A DNA stretch of 64,000 nt from Halegenticoccus tardaugens (lineage in GTDB: Archaea; Halobacteriota; Halobacteria; Halobacteriales; Haloferacaceae), in the NCBI RefSeq assembly GCF_004116405.1, contig NZ_SDIC01000004.1:230079-294078 (forward strand), given 5' to 3'. Shown piece after piece: positions 50,585 through 58,766 of this stretch. The position numbers were made by a program, and so were the translations under genes. The notes beneath the pieces are model-generated. The model had not been told where the DNA came from. It saw nothing but the letters and a program-made list of their open reading frames with translations, and made no database searches. Positions within the stretch are counted from its first letter, which is position 1; each line of letters starts with the position of its first letter.

Positions 50585-51862
50585 ATGGACGAGGACGCTT
50601 CCGTCGTCGTCGCGGGCGCGGGGCTGGCCGGCCTCGTTGCGGCCCGTCGACTGGCCGACGCCGGCGCGGACGTGACGGTGTACGAACGCCGCGAGGAGGT
50701 CGGGGGGCGGGTGCGAACGCTCCGGCGGGACGGGTTCGCGCTCGACCGCGGCTTTCAGGTGCTCTTCACGGCCTACCCGATGGTCAGGCGGGAACTCGAC
50801 CTCGACGCGCTCGACCTCCGCGCGTTCGACCCGGGCGCGTGCATCGCCCGCCCGGACGCTCGATCGATCATCTCCGACCCGCTTCGCGACCCGGGGTCGC
50901 TCCCCGAGACGCTCGCCTCCCGGGAGATCACGACGACCGACAAACTCCGGACGCTCGCGCTCCGCCAGCACGTCCGCAGCAGGGAAGAGCGGGAGTTCTT
51001 CCACGGCCCGGACGCCACGATCCGCGAGTACCTCCGCGACTGGGGGTTCTCGGCGAAGTACGTCCGGAATTTCGTCGCGCCCTTCTACGGCGGGATCACG
51101 CTCGATCGGTCGCTTTCGACCTCGAAACACGTCTTCGAGTACACGTTCCGCGCGCTGAGCGAGGGTCGGATCGCGGTTCCGGCGGAGGGGATGGGGAACG
51201 TCCCCGAGCAACTGGCGACGCGCGCCAGCGAGGCCGGAGCCGAGATCCGACTCGACGAGGCCGTAGAGGCCGTAGAGGACGACGGGTCGTCCGTCGAGGT
51301 GACGACGGCGACCGGCACCGACGAGGCGGACGTCGCGGTCGTCGCGACCGATCCGCGGGCGGCGCGGGAACTCACGGGCGTCGAGGCCGTCCCGACGAGG
51401 GCCAGGGGCTGCGTCACGCAGTACTACAGCCTCCCGCGCGGATCGGAGCTGGGCGTCGGAAAGCGGCTCGTCCTCAACGCGACCGACGCCTCTCCGAACA
51501 CGGTCGTCCCGCTCTCCGCCGTCGCGCCCGAGTACGCCCCGCCGGACTACGAACTGCTGAACGCGACGTTCCTCGGCGAGGAGGCACAGGAGGCGGACGA
51601 GGGGGCGCTCGCGGCGGAGACGAAGGCGGCGCTCGCGTCGTGGTTCCCCGAGCGGAGCTTCGAGTCGCTCGAAGTCGTCCACACGGAGCGCGTCCCGTTC
51701 GCGCAGTTCGCCCAGCCGCCGGGGATCTACGACCGCCTCCCCGACCCGCGCGCGGCCGGCGGCCGGACGTACCTCGCCGGCGACTACACGCAGTGGTCGT
51801 CGATCCAGGGCGCGATGAAGAGCGGCCACGGGGCCGCCGACGCGGTGCTCTCGGATCGCTGA
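50585..51862 (+). CDS. FAD-dependent amine oxidase/desaturase-type oxidoreductase
   Basis: This 425-residue flavoprotein opens with the dinucleotide-binding VVVAGAGLAGLVAARRLADAGADVTVYERREEVGGRVRT-type motif. It closes with the second FAD segment TYLAGDYTQWSSIQGAMKSGHGAADAVL. The overall form matches the phytoene desaturase/protoporphyrinogen oxidase/amine oxidase group. Isoprenoid or carotenoid substrates are common in haloarchaea, but the context is not specific. It is convergent with the alcohol dehydrogenase gene, 7 bp away. Confidence 0.88.
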   Translation: MDEDASVVVAGAGLAGLVAARRLADAGADVTVYERREEVGGRVRTLRRDGFALDRGFQVLFTAYPMVRRELDLDALDLRAFDPGACIARPDARSIISDPLRDPGSLPETLASREITTTDKLRTLALRQHVRSREEREFFHGPDATIREYLRDWGFSAKYVRNFVAPFYGGITLDRSLSTSKHVFEYTFRALSEGRIAVPAEGMGNVPEQLATRASEAGAEIRLDEAVEAVEDDGSSVEVTTATGTDEADVAVVATDPRAARELTGVEAVPTRARGCVTQYYSLPRGSELGVGKRLVLNATDASPNTVVPLSAVAPEYAPPDYELLNATFLGEEAQEADEGALAAETKAALASWFPERSFESLEVVHTERVPFAQFAQPPGIYDRLPDPRAAGGRTYLAGDYTQWSSIQGAMKSGHGAADAVLSDR

Positions 51863-51869
51863 GGCCGCT

Positions 51870-52910
51870 TCAGGGCGTGATGACCGCCCGTCCCTCGATC
51901 TCGCCGTGTTCGAGGCGCTCGGCGACGGTGTTCACCTTGTCGAGGCCGTAGCGCGTGGTCCGGAGGTCGACGTCGCCGCGTTCGACCAGCGCGACCAGTT
52001 CCTGCAACTCGGTGTACTTCCCGACGAGCGTCCCGCGGTACGCGAACTCGCCGTTGACGAGCGTCTGCGACGGTTCGTGGACGTGTCCGCCGTAGCCGAC
52101 GACGTGGTGGTCGCCGCCGGCGGCGGTGATGTCCGGCCCGTACGCGGTCGTCTCGTCGCGGCCGACGAAGTCGATCACCTGCTGCGCGCCGACGCCGTCC
52201 GTGATGCCGTCGATCGCGTCCGCCACGTCCTCGGAGGTCGGGTCGACGGTGTGGTGCGCGCCGAGTTCCGACGCGAGGTCGCGCGCCTCCTCCTTCAGGT
52301 CGATCGCGGTGATCGTCACGGGGCTCATCGCCTCCAGACACTGCAGGCCGATGTGTCCGAGGCCGCCGACGCCGATGATCACCGCGTGGTCGCCCGGGTT
52401 GAGTTCGCGGTCGGCCTTCTTGACGGCGTGGTAGGCCGTGATGCCGGCGTCGGCGTGCGGGGCGATGTCCGTCGCGTCGACGTCCGCCGGCAGCGGGATG
52501 ACGGACCGCTCGGCGGTGGGCAGGTACTCCGCGAACCCGCCGTCGGTCGTCAGCCCGGGGAAGTCGAGGTTCTCGCAGTACATGTCCTCCCCGAGGCGGC
52601 AGGAGCGACACCGCCCGCAGGTCATCACCGGGTGACAGATCACCGCGTCGCCCTCCGAGACGAGGTCGACCTCGTCGCCGACCTCGACGACCTCGCCCGC
52701 GTTCTCGTGGCCGAGCGTCATCGGCAGGTCCTGTTCGACGTAATCGGTCCACATCCCCTCGATGATGTGGTTGTCGGTCTGACACCACCCCGCGCCCTCG
52801 ACCTCGACGATCACGCCGTCGGAGCGCGCGATCTCCGGTCGGTCGATCTCCTCGACGGTCAGCGCCTCGCTCATGTCCTCCGTGTACTCGTGGAGCCTGG
52901 CCGCTTGCAT
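51870..52910 (-). CDS. Zinc-dependent alcohol dehydrogenase, Prm/Mim-cluster type
   Basis: This 346-residue medium-chain dehydrogenase has catalytic-zinc ligands in GWCQTDNH and GHENAG, and the structural-zinc motif CGRCRSCRLGEDMYC. The NAD(P)-binding motif is GVGGLGHIG. The flow of sequence (NHIIEGMW, LPMTLGHENAG, GLTTDGGFAEYL, HADAGITAYHAVKKA, VGKYTELQELVAL) recalls the alcohol dehydrogenase of actinobacterial propane/acetone monooxygenase operons. It diverges from the amidohydrolase-DUF59 pair of the same operon type. The ATG at 52910 gives the standard N-terminus. Confidence 0.9.
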   Translation of the reverse strand: MQAARLHEYTEDMSEALTVEEIDRPEIARSDGVIVEVEGAGWCQTDNHIIEGMWTDYVEQDLPMTLGHENAGEVVEVGDEVDLVSEGDAVICHPVMTCGRCRSCRLGEDMYCENLDFPGLTTDGGFAEYLPTAERSVIPLPADVDATDIAPHADAGITAYHAVKKADRELNPGDHAVIIGVGGLGHIGLQCLEAMSPVTITAIDLKEEARDLASELGAHHTVDPTSEDVADAIDGITDGVGAQQVIDFVGRDETTAYGPDITAAGGDHHVVGYGGHVHEPSQTLVNGEFAYRGTLVGKYTELQELVALVERGDVDLRTTRYGLDKVNTVAERLEHGEIEGRAVITP

Positions 52911-53033
52911 GACGGTAACCCGTGCCACCCTCAGCGCCAAAGGTGTTGCGTGCGTTTCTCGGCGGAAAAACTCACTCGGAGGTCGATTTCCTCCCGAGTG
53001 GATAGCAACGAACGACTGCGAGATAGTAACGAA

Positions 53034-53040
53034 CTATAAT
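53034..53040 (+). promoter_or_regulatory. TATA-like box for the amidohydrolase-DUF59 operon
   Basis: CTATAAT puts the transcript start near 53063, so the ATGs at 53039 and 53042 would be untranscribed and the ATG at 53069 is the likely start. Confidence 0.55.
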
Positions 53041-53068
53041 GATGTATGCGCCCGAACCCCACCGTGCT

Positions 53069-54121
53069 ATGTACCGACACGAGGGAGAGGACGTGTTCGT
53101 CATCGACTCGCACGTCCACTTCTGGGACGCGAGCGAGGAGAACATCACGCACGACGGCGGCGAGCAGTTCATCCGGTGTTTTCACGACTACCACACGGGG
53201 TTCACGCCCGAAGAGCGTCGGTGGACGCTCGAAGAGTACCGGAAGTACTCGCCCGAGCGGATGGTCCGGGACGTGTTCGGGGAGGGCTACGTCGACGTGG
53301 CGATCTTCCAGCCGACGTACCTCTCCGACTTCTACGCGAACGGGTTCAACACGATCGAGCGCAACGCCGAACTCGCCGAGGAGCACCCGGAGCGGTTCGT
53401 CCTGAACGGCCGGTTCGACCCGCGCGACGGCGAGGCGGGCCTCCGCGAACTCGAACGGCAGAAGGAGCGGTACGACGTCAAGGGGGTGAAGCTGTACACG
53501 GCGGAGTGGCGCGGCGACTCGAAGGGCTGGCGGCTCGATTCGGAGGAGTGCTTCGAGTATCTCGAAAAGTGCGCGGAGCTCGGGATCACCAACATCCACC
53601 CGCACAAGGGGCCGACGATCCGACCGCTCAACCGCGACGCGTTCGACGTGAGCGACGTCGACGACGCGGCCACGTCGTTCCCGGGCCTCAACTTCGTCGT
53701 CGAGCACGTCGGCCTCCCGCGGCTGGACGACTTCTGTTGGATCGCCGCGCAGGAGCCGAACGTCTACGGCGGCCTCGCGGTCGCCGCGCCGTTCGCCGAG
53801 GTCCGGCCGAAGAAGTTCGGCGAGATCATGGGCGAACTGCTCTTTTGGCTCGGCGAGGACCGGATCCTCTTCGGCAGCGACTACGCCATCTGGGAGCCCG
53901 AGTGGCTCATCGAGGCGGTGATGGAGGCGGAGCTGTCGCCCGAACAGCGGAAGGAGTACGGCGTCGAGTTCGACCACGAGACGAAGAAGAAGGTCATGGG
54001 CGAGAACGCCGCGGAGCTGTACGACATCGACCTCGAGGAACGGAAGCGGCAACTGCGCGACGACGCCGTCAGCGCCGAGTTCGGCCTCGGCGACGCCGAC
54101 GGCGAGGCCGCCGCGGACTGA
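53069..54121 (+). CDS. Amidohydrolase family protein, Prm/Mim-cluster type
   Basis: This 350-residue TIM-barrel metallohydrolase (amidohydrolase-2 group) has the metal motif VIDSHVHFWD near residue 15, KGVKLYTAEWRG, NIHPHKGPTIRPLNRDAFDV, NFVVEHVGLPRLDDF and the C-terminal FGSDYAIWEPEW with the metal Asp. The combination IFQPTYL and RFDPRDGEAGLREL closely recalls the amidohydrolase encoded with actinobacterial Mim/Prm diiron monooxygenases, where it is thought to aid monooxygenase maturation or metal loading. It is followed after 3 bp by the DUF59 gene. Confidence 0.9.
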   Translation: MYRHEGEDVFVIDSHVHFWDASEENITHDGGEQFIRCFHDYHTGFTPEERRWTLEEYRKYSPERMVRDVFGEGYVDVAIFQPTYLSDFYANGFNTIERNAELAEEHPERFVLNGRFDPRDGEAGLRELERQKERYDVKGVKLYTAEWRGDSKGWRLDSEECFEYLEKCAELGITNIHPHKGPTIRPLNRDAFDVSDVDDAATSFPGLNFVVEHVGLPRLDDFCWIAAQEPNVYGGLAVAAPFAEVRPKKFGEIMGELLFWLGEDRILFGSDYAIWEPEWLIEAVMEAELSPEQRKEYGVEFDHETKKKVMGENAAELYDIDLEERKRQLRDDAVSAEFGLGDADGEAAAD

Positions 54122-54124
54122 TCC

Positions 54125-54940
54125 ATGTCCGACGCGAACCAGGATCCGGAAACGCCGACGCGCGGGGCCGTCCTCGACCGACTCGACCGGGTGACCGACC
54201 CGGAACTCGACCGGTCTCTCGTCGAACTGGACTACGTCGACGAGATCGAGATCGCCCCGCCGACGGTCCGGGTGGCGTTCTCGCTGCCGACCGCGTGGTG
54301 CTCCCCCGCGTTCGCGTGGATGATGGCGATCGACGCCCGCGAGTCGGTCGAAGCCCTCCCCGGCGTCGACGTCGCCGTCGTCGAACTCCGCGACCACCTG
54401 CACGACGCGGAGATCAACCGGGGCGTAAACGGCGATCTGTCGTTCGCCGAGGCGTTCCCGGACGCCGACGGGGACGTGGCGGCCGTGCGGCGCGACCTCG
54501 ACGCGAAGGCCCGCCTCGCCCGCCAGTACCGCGCGGTCTCGACGTTACTCGACGCGGGGCTCTCGCCCGAACAGATCGTCGACCTCGTCCCGTCGGACGT
54601 CGATCTGGACGACGAGACGGGCGTCGGCGCGGTGTTCGTCCGCGACGGGGCCGTCGGCGTCTCGTTCCCGGCCGACCCCCTCGCGGCGTACGTCGAGAAG
54701 GCGCGGGCGACGGGGCTCGTCGCCGGGGGTGGGGACTCGAAGGCCCGCGACGGGGCGAACGCCGAGTCGGAGGGGCCGCTCTTCAGAACCCCCGAGGGCG
54801 AACCGATTTCCCTCGACGAGTTCGACCTCGTCCACCGCCGCGCCCGGTCGGCGCACGTGAACCTCGACGGGCAGGGCGGCGTCTGCGCGTACCTCCACGA
54901 GGCGCGGCACGGCGACCGCGCCGCGTCGGTCGGGGAGTGA
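54125..54940 (+). CDS. DUF59 (MIP18-like) metal-sulfur assembly domain protein
   Basis: This 271-residue protein starts 3 bp after the amidohydrolase stop. Residues 14-100 form a DUF59 domain (LDRVTDPELDRSLVELDYVDEIEI, then LPTAWCSPAFAWMMAIDA with the conserved Cys). A longer C-terminal region follows (LLDAGLSPEQIVDLVPSDVDLDDE and EFDLVHRRARSAHVNLDGQGGVC). DUF59 proteins help mature iron-sulfur or other iron enzymes. The same long form, paired with an amidohydrolase and an alcohol dehydrogenase, is known to me from actinobacterial monooxygenase operons. The iron client here is unknown. Confidence 0.85.
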   Translation: MSDANQDPETPTRGAVLDRLDRVTDPELDRSLVELDYVDEIEIAPPTVRVAFSLPTAWCSPAFAWMMAIDARESVEALPGVDVAVVELRDHLHDAEINRGVNGDLSFAEAFPDADGDVAAVRRDLDAKARLARQYRAVSTLLDAGLSPEQIVDLVPSDVDLDDETGVGAVFVRDGAVGVSFPADPLAAYVEKARATGLVAGGGDSKARDGANAESEGPLFRTPEGEPISLDEFDLVHRRARSAHVNLDGQGGVCAYLHEARHGDRAASVGE

Positions 54941-54970
54941 GCGGGATCCCGGGGCCCTCGGACTCGGCGT

Positions 54971-55666
54971 TCAGAGCAGCCGCCGGAACGTCCCGAGGGG
55001 CGGAAACCACAGCGTCTCGTGGCTCTCGCGGTCGTAGACGACCGGTCGAAGCGCGTCCGCGTCGGTGACGAGCGGCGACCCGAAGTCCGCGGTCCGCATG
55101 CCGTTCACCGTCGCGCCCGCAGCCAGCCGATTGAACGCCGGGAGCATCAGCACGTCCGCGCCGCGGTACGTTCCCTCGCCGTAGAGGTAACAGGGGCGCT
55201 TTCGCCCCTCGATGGCGATGGCCGGGTGGTCGTGGCCGACGACGTACAGCGCCGCCTCGGCGTCGGGCTCCTCGTGGCCGTGACAGACGACGGCGTCGCC
55301 GACGCGGTGTTCGTCGCGAACGGGCCCGTCCCACGCCTCGCGGAGGAGCGCGTCGTGGTTCCCGGCGACGAGCACCGGCCGCGCGTCGGCCTCGCGGACC
55401 GCGCCGACGAGACCGCGTAGGCTCGCTCGGGCGTCGGCGGAGAGGCCGGAGAAGCTGTGGAGGACGTCGCCCGCGAACACCACCTCGTCGGGGGAGAAGT
55501 GACGGAGAAGCGCCGAGAGGCGATCTTCGAGGTCCGAGCGCTCGCCGAGGGGGAACTCGACGCTCGACGCCTCGTCGCGGCCGACGTGGGCGTCTGCGAC
55601 CACGAGCGTCGCCGCTCCGTCGAGGAACGCCGCCCGGTCGCGGAACGTCAGGTCGTCCCGGCTCAC
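54971..55666 (-). CDS. Metallophosphoesterase
   Basis: This calcineurin-like phosphoesterase of about 231 residues has the two-metal motifs LVVADAHVGRDEA, VFAGDVLHSF, LVAGNHDALL and VVCHGHEEPD, then VVGHDHPAI. It is predicted to hydrolyse phosphodiesters or nucleotides in the cytoplasm. GTG at 55666 (VSRDDLTFRDRAAFL) gives the usual family start; GTG at 55717 would add 17 residues. It diverges from the winged-helix gene across a shared TTTTAA box. Confidence 0.86.
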   Translation of the reverse strand: MSRDDLTFRDRAAFLDGAATLVVADAHVGRDEASSVEFPLGERSDLEDRLSALLRHFSPDEVVFAGDVLHSFSGLSADARASLRGLVGAVREADARPVLVAGNHDALLREAWDGPVRDEHRVGDAVVCHGHEEPDAEAALYVVGHDHPAIAIEGRKRPCYLYGEGTYRGADVLMLPAFNRLAAGATVNGMRTADFGSPLVTDADALRPVVYDRESHETLWFPPLGTFRRLL

Positions 55667-55718
55667 GTCCCCGAAGAGGACGCACAGCGGTAAATTACTG
55701 CCGTCGCGCGTCCACACG

Positions 55719-55726
55719 CTTTTAAC
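55719..55726. promoter_or_regulatory. TATA-like box in the divergent promoter
   Basis: CTTTTAAC, 26 nt before the ATG at 55748, giving a leaderless plus-strand transcript. Near-symmetry may let it also serve the phosphoesterase gene. Confidence 0.5.
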
Positions 55727-55747
55727 GGCTCCACGCCACCTTCGGAC

Positions 55748-56527
55748 ATGGACGGAGCCCTGGAGGACAAACGCACCGCGACCCGATTTCGCATCCTCGT
55801 CGAGATCGCGGACCGCCAGCCGGCGGTGAGTCAGGGCGAGATCGCGGAGGCGCTCGGCGTCACCAGCCAGGCGGTCAGCGAGTACATCCGCGCGCTCGTG
55901 GCCGACGGGCTCGTCGAGAAGGAAGGTCGCTCGCGCTACCGCGTCACGAAGGAGGGCGTCGACTGGCTGTTCCGCGAGGCGAACGCGATCAGGCGCTACG
56001 CAGATCACGTCACGGAGGACGTGCTCGAAAGCGTCCAGGAGGACGCGGCCATCGCGACGGCGGACGTCGAGGCGGGTCGGACGGTCACGTTGACGATCGA
56101 GGACGGGCTGCTTCATGCGACCCCCGGATCCGACGGGCCGGCGACCGGCGTCGCGCGGACGGACGCCGAGGCGGGGACGGACGTGAGCGTCACCGGCTTC
56201 GAGGGCGTCATCGAGATGGACCCCGGCCGCGTGACGGTCGTGCAGGTGCCGTCGATCCGGGCGGGGGGCAGCCGCGCGGTCGACCTCGACGACGTCTCGA
56301 CCGCCTGCGACGGGGCGGATCTCGTCGTCGCATCGGGCGTCGAGGCCGTCGTCGCGCTGCGGCGCGCGGGCGTCGAGCCGGCGGCGACCGTCGCGACGGG
56401 GGAGATCGCGACCGAGGCGGCGGCGCGCGGGCAGTCCGTGACGGTCGTCGCGACGTCCGACGCCGTCGGCCGAGTGACGGACGCGCTCCGGGACGGCGAC
56501 GTCGCGTACGACGCGATCGAAGCGTAG
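55748..56527 (+). CDS. Winged-helix (MarR-like) transcriptional regulator
   Basis: This 259-residue protein has an N-terminal winged helix (RFRILVEIADRQPAVSQGEIAEALGVTSQAVSEYIRALVADGLVEKEGRSRYRVTKEGVDWLF-type, residues 14-75). A long C-terminal domain (VSVTGFEGVIEMDPGRVTVVQVPSIRAGG, ADLVVASGVEAVVALRRAG) probably senses a ligand. Such proteins occur widely in haloarchaea; the targets are not known. It is leaderless behind the box at 55719-55726. Confidence 0.88.
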   Translation: MDGALEDKRTATRFRILVEIADRQPAVSQGEIAEALGVTSQAVSEYIRALVADGLVEKEGRSRYRVTKEGVDWLFREANAIRRYADHVTEDVLESVQEDAAIATADVEAGRTVTLTIEDGLLHATPGSDGPATGVARTDAEAGTDVSVTGFEGVIEMDPGRVTVVQVPSIRAGGSRAVDLDDVSTACDGADLVVASGVEAVVALRRAGVEPAATVATGEIATEAAARGQSVTVVATSDAVGRVTDALRDGDVAYDAIEA

Positions 56528-56552
56528 GCGTTCCGACGGGGGACCGCTCGAA

Positions 56553-57149
56553 TCAGTCCGCGTAGTCGCTCGCGACCGCGTACGCCTCGCGGAGTCGCCG
56601 GAACTCCTCCCTGTCGCCGCCGTGGTCGGGGTGCGCGTCTTTCACCTGCGAGCGGTAGGCGCTCCGAACGTCTCCGACGCTCGCGGTCGCCGGGAGGCCG
56701 AGTCGACCGAAGGCGGCCCTGACGGCGTCGGGAGCGTCGACGAAGTCGGCGTCTCTCTCGGGCGTCTCGAACGGGAGGCGTCTCCCGATCGCCGCGCCGG
56801 GCATCTCGTGCTCGCAGAGGACGGCGTACGTGCCGCTACGCTCGATGTGAAAGTACGCGTGGGCGTCGAAGGTGATGGCGACGTCGCGCGCCGGAAGGTA
56901 GAAGGCGATCGTGCGCCCGTGGATCGAGTGATCCTCGACGAACGGCTCGCCGATGGACGAGAGGTAGTCCCGTATCTCGGCGCGCCGTCGGGCGGTGCCG
57001 TCGATCCGCCGCGATTCGTCGATCGGCGCGGTCGGATAGAGGCGGTCCCCGACGACGAAGATGCCGGCGAACAGGGCCGTGACCGCCGCGCCGAGACCGA
57101 GCCCGACGAGCAGCCACGGAGGGACGAAAGAGAGCCACTCCGGCAGCAC
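56553..57149 (-). CDS. Membrane-anchored J-domain protein
   Basis: This 198-residue protein has an N-terminal membrane helix (about residues 9-32, PPWLLVGLGLGAAVTALFAGIFVV) and a middle region of beta strands. A C-terminal J domain follows (SVGDVRSAYRSQVKDAHPDHGGDREEFRRLREAYAVASDY) with an intact HPD motif. It can stimulate DnaK at the membrane. GTG at 57149 sits about 26 nt from a TATA-like element near 57175; the long frame upstream is shadow. Confidence 0.87.
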   Translation of the reverse strand: MLPEWLSFVPPWLLVGLGLGAAVTALFAGIFVVGDRLYPTAPIDESRRIDGTARRRAEIRDYLSSIGEPFVEDHSIHGRTIAFYLPARDVAITFDAHAYFHIERSGTYAVLCEHEMPGAAIGRRLPFETPERDADFVDAPDAVRAAFGRLGLPATASVGDVRSAYRSQVKDAHPDHGGDREEFRRLREAYAVASDYAD

Positions 57150-57190
57150 GCGCTTTCTTAGGCGTCGAAGCGTAAAGAATCGCTCGCCGG

Positions 57191-57460
57191 CTAGAGCATC
57201 CCCTCCGCTCGGAGGCCCTCCATCACGTCGTCGACGAGGGACTCGGCGGAGTCGTACGGGAAGCTCTGGTGGCTGCCCAGCTTGGCGGCCATCTCCATCG
57301 CGGTGAAGCTCACCTCGCCGTCGCCGGCCTCGAACTTCGTGCCCGGACCGTTCGGCAGCGCCGGGACGAGATCCATCTGGTTTTTCACGGGGTAGTCCGC
57401 CCCGCCGAACGCTTCGAGGAGCTGCTCGCGGAGTTCCGCTTCGACCGCTTCGTCTGCCAT
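57191..57460 (-). CDS. MTH865 family protein
   Basis: This 89-residue protein (MADEAVEAELREQLLEAFGG) contains ADYPVKNQMDLVPALPNGPGTKFEAGDGEVSFTAMEMAAKLG, the EF-hand-like MTH865 fold. A helical end follows (SLVDDVMEGLRAEGML). Function is unknown. A T-rich box near 57490 is about 30 nt upstream. It precedes the J-domain gene by 41 bp on the same strand. Confidence 0.9.
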   Translation of the reverse strand: MADEAVEAELREQLLEAFGGADYPVKNQMDLVPALPNGPGTKFEAGDGEVSFTAMEMAAKLGSHQSFPYDSAESLVDDVMEGLRAEGML

Positions 57461-57710
57461 GGCTACCCATGCTCCCAACGGGCGCAAAAACGTTCCGGAA
57501 CCGCTGAAAACCCCGCGTGCGTTTATCTCGGGTCGACCGCTCGACGCCGCTCGTCGCGAATCCGCCGACGCGTCCGGCGGAGACGGGCGCGAAGAGCGCC
57601 GCGCGAGCGGACTGACGGTCGAGTGCGACGCCCCGGAGACGCGCGTGGCTTCCCGAACCCGGAGAGCGGAAACCAAAGTATTCACTACGGCCCGCCCCCA
57701 ACCGCCGTCC

Positions 57711-58406
57711 ATGACTGACGGCAACGAGGACTTCTCCCGCCGGACGTTCCTCCGCTCGGCGACGGTGGGGCTCGCCGCGGCCGGCGCGGCTGCGACCGCG
57801 GCCGCACAGGAGGGGAACGAGTCCGGCGGCAACGAGTCCGGGGGTAACGAATCGGCCGGAAACGAATCCGGGGGTAACGAGTCGTCCGGAAATGAGTCGT
57901 CCGGAAATGAGTCGTCAGGAAACGAATCCGGCGGCAACGAGTCCGGTGGAAACGAGTCGGGCGGCGGCGGTGGCGGCGGTGGCGGCTCCGAGGAGGTCAT
58001 CGTCGGTCCCGGCGGCGACCTCGTCTTCGATCCCGAGGACCTCGAAATCACCCCCGGGACGACGGTGACGTTCGTCTGGGAGTCGGACGGGCACAACGTC
58101 GTGCCGAACGAGGGCGACTGGGGCCACGAGAACATCGAGAACTCGGGCTTCGAGTACGAACACACGTTCGAGGAGGAAGCGGAGTACGAGTACGTCTGTA
58201 CGCCGCACGAATCGGCCGGCATGGTCGGAACGATCGCGGTCTCCGAGGACGCCGGAGGCGGCGGCGGTGGCGGAGGAGCGGCGGTTCCGACCGTCCCCAA
58301 CAGCGCGAAGTCGCTGGGCGTCGCCACGACGTTCGCGATGGTGACGACGCTCGGGCTCGCGTACTTTTTCATCAAGTACGGCGGCGACTACGACGTGCCC
58401 GAGTGA
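57711..58406 (+). CDS. Halocyanin-type blue copper protein on a sequon-rich stalk, C-terminally anchored
   Basis: The 231-residue precursor begins with a Tat signal (SRRTFLRSATVGLAAAG, residues 9-25). Residues 36-83 are ten five-residue repeats of NES plus GG/SG/AG, each an N-glycosylation sequon, then a glycine run. The cupredoxin domain has copper ligands His128, Cys163, His166 and Met171 (SDGHNVV, YVCTPHESAGM). A second glycine run leads to a C-terminal membrane helix (about 203-221). It is an extracellular membrane-bound electron carrier. The stalk repeats are 15-bp units at DNA level. Confidence 0.93.
   Translation: MTDGNEDFSRRTFLRSATVGLAAAGAAATAAAQEGNESGGNESGGNESAGNESGGNESSGNESSGNESSGNESGGNESGGNESGGGGGGGGGSEEVIVGPGGDLVFDPEDLEITPGTTVTFVWESDGHNVVPNEGDWGHENIENSGFEYEHTFEEEAEYEYVCTPHESAGMVGTIAVSEDAGGGGGGGGAAVPTVPNSAKSLGVATTFAMVTTLGLAYFFIKYGGDYDVPE
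57816..57959 (+). repeat. 15-bp tandem units encoding ten N-glycosylation sequons
   Basis: About ten units of the form AACGARTCSGGNGGN-like vary at third positions and encode NES plus two small residues. Some neighbouring units are near-identical, so copy number could vary in frame. Confidence 0.85.
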
Positions 58407-58766
58407 CGGTCGCAGAACAGTCACTGTTCGGGCGACCGGCCGCATCGGCGGTCCCGCTTTTTTCAACCGGGAGAGCTGTCCGCGGGCGCACGCGTCGTCG
58501 CGATGGCGAAGCGCGACTCCTCGGAAAATCGCGACAGGCGGCTTCGCGGTCACGTTTCCTCTCGTTCACCGTTGTTGATTCGCTTCGTCCAGTCTGTGAT
58601 AGTGAGTGATTCGGACTCAATCCAACTGCTCGTTTCTCGAATATATTACCTTCATGAACGTTTGATCTGACCGATACATATTTGCGGCCACGTCGAGTAC
58701 GCCCCGTCGGCGGACGAGACGGAACTCGACGCGCTTCGGCCGAGCGTCTGGGCAACGGTCGGTCGC
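58407..58766 (+). other. Intergenic region with AT-rich promoter-like patch
   Basis: No supported gene. An AT-rich patch (about 58636-58682, with GAATATATTACC) looks like a promoter. From 58671 a frame without stops runs into the next gene but has no ATG or GTG before 58767; it reads CGHVEYAPSADETELDALRP and could be a remnant of a longer gene. Confidence 0.4.

Noticed and set aside
53039..53068. Earlier ATGs as the amidohydrolase start
   Set aside because: They lie at or just downstream of the TATA-like box, upstream of the expected transcript start; the family also begins at the ATG at 53069.
57816..57959. Regular short repeats as a CRISPR array
   Set aside because: Units are 15 bp without spacers and are translated in a clear protein frame; no cas genes are present.
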